This document shows, piece after piece, positions 12,937 to 13,664 of a stretch of DNA of 13,664 bases. Under the pieces are notes generated by a model. The model saw only the letters and a list, made by a program, of their open reading frames with translations, did no database searches and was not told the DNA's origin. The stretch spans positions 1-13,664 of the forward strand of contig CANHYD010000021.1 of the NCBI GenBank assembly GCA_947464705.1, written 5' to 3'. The first letter of the stretch is position 1; every line of letters begins with the position of its first letter. Source of the stretch: Verrucomicrobiota bacterium. GTDB lineage: Bacteria > Verrucomicrobiota > Verrucomicrobiia > Limisphaerales > UBA9464. Made by a program: the position numbers and the translations under genes.

Positions 12937-13664
12937 GCTGCCGATCTCCGGACCTCCCGGCGAGGAACAGCAGCACCACCAGCAGGGCAAAGGGCAGTAG
13001 CGACAAGGCGTCTGAAGAAGGTCCCTCGAAGAACGGGTTGTGGGCGGTCATCCACTTCTCGACCGACTCGTTGAAGCCCGTGGTGACACCCTGACTAATC
13101 GCCACGCCGATGCCCGCGATGCTGCCGCCGGCAATGTACCCACTGGCCATCAAGACCCCGGGCGAACGGTCACTTTCCGCGGCAATTTCAGCGGGGCTCA
13201 ATCCCGCAGAATGCCCCCGGGCGTGCGTGGCGCGATCCACCCACCACCGCACACACCCACCGACAAAAATGCCCAGCGAGGTGGAGATGGGCAAATAAAC
13301 GCCCACCGCGAAGGCCAGCGACGGAATCCCACTGAGTTCGAGCATCAAGGCAATCATCACTCCGATGAGCACCAAGTCCCAAGGCAGCTTGCGATCGAGC
13401 ACTCCCTTGATGATGTAGCTCACGAGCACGGTTTTCGGCGCATCGTACTTGGTGACCGTGGCCCCACTGGGCAGCTTGGCCTCGGTTCCGGTGATGGCTG
13501 GATCCACCAGCCAGACGGCCTGGCCCGAGTCATCGACCAACCACTTCCGTGCCACGCCGTTGGTATCGGTTTGATGCCACACGCGGTATTCCTGGGCATC
13601 CACTCCGGCCATCGGCCCGACGAGATGGGCGCGCGGCGCATCGACCAGCGCCTGGGCCGGGGCC
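12908..13664 (-). CDS. OPT-family oligopeptide transporter, C-terminal part (5' end beyond the window)
   Basis: The frame is open to the last base of the window, so the true start lies to the right; the ATG at 13612 is internal. About 252 residues are visible. Counting from that ATG, APKTVLVSYIIKGVLDRKLPW (58-78) followed by helices with GIPSLAFAVGVYLPIS (94-109) and GIFVGGCVRWWVDR (113-126), then SPGVLMASGYIAGGSIAGIGVA, match the C-terminal end of OPT transporters, which import oligopeptides or metal chelates with protons. A final helix near 206-220 is followed by a short basic tail (KAAAGKNS). Before the APK motif is a hydrophilic stretch of more than 55 residues, rich in V, D, T and G, which looks like an extra soluble loop. 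The stop is 25 bases from that of the convergent dehydrogenase gene, and the last nine codons overlap its terminator hairpin. Confidence 0.85.
   Translation of the reverse strand, partial: APAQALVDAPRAHLVGPMAGVDAQEYRVWHQTDTNGVARKWLVDDSGQAVWLVDPAITGTEAKLPSGATVTKYDAPKTVLVSYIIKGVLDRKLPWDLVLIGVMIALMLELSGIPSLAFAVGVYLPISTSLGIFVGGCVRWWVDRATHARGHSAGLSPAEIAAESDRSPGVLMASGYIAGGSIAGIGVAISQGVTTGFNESVEKWMTAHNPFFEGPSSDALSLLPFALLVVLLFLAGRSGDRQQKAAAGKNS

Overview
The window is dense, GC-rich bacterial chromosome with eleven genes: nine on the + strand and two on the - strand. Gaps are short (none reaches 150 bases) and I see no RNA gene, CRISPR array, insertion sequence or integrase. The most telling lineage marker is a pseudopilin that pairs a very hydrophobic FTLIELLVVIAIIAILAG N-terminus with an H-X9-DG motif. 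That combination is typical of the Verrucomicrobiota/Planctomycetota group, where such proteins are multiplied. General lack of clear Shine-Dalgarno sites and the gene style suggest a Verrucomicrobiota member (Pedosphaera/Limisphaera-like). This is inference; no rRNA or other marker gene is present.

Layout. 1-2270: the 3' part of a large FtsX-type ABC permease that runs in from the left. 2287-2589 (-): an 8-cysteine zinc-ribbon protein convergent with it. 2704-4138: a four-helix membrane protein with a CxC motif, then the pseudopilin. 4178-5835: a GtrA-family membrane protein whose stop overlaps (GTGA) the start of a PIG-V-like GT-C glycosyltransferase; together they look like a lipid-linked sugar supply and transfer module. 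5895-6599: an RsuA-type rRNA pseudouridine synthase. 6638-11336: a three-gene exporter operon of type I secretion layout (ABC half-transporter, HlyD-like adaptor, TolC-like outer-membrane factor), with a candidate promoter that uses the end of the rsuA-like gene. 11447-12883: an aldehyde dehydrogenase superfamily protein with a strong intrinsic terminator. 12908-13664 (-): the C-terminal part of an OPT-family oligopeptide transporter, convergent with it and running out of the window.

The main item of interest is the exporter operon. The ABC subunit has a normal length and an intact reading frame, but its nucleotide-binding domain has lost the Walker A lysine, the LSGGQ glycines and the H-loop histidine, while keeping the Walker B Asp-Glu. 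It also has a histidine-rich N-terminal tail and no peptidase domain. With an intact adaptor and outer-membrane partner translated in the same operon, it is either a regulatory or half-site partner of another ABC protein, or an exporter that works without ordinary ATP hydrolysis. Secondary items are the aldehyde dehydrogenase without the usual general-base glutamate motif, a terminator lying inside the last codons of the convergent OPT gene, and the CxC membrane protein next to the pseudopilin.
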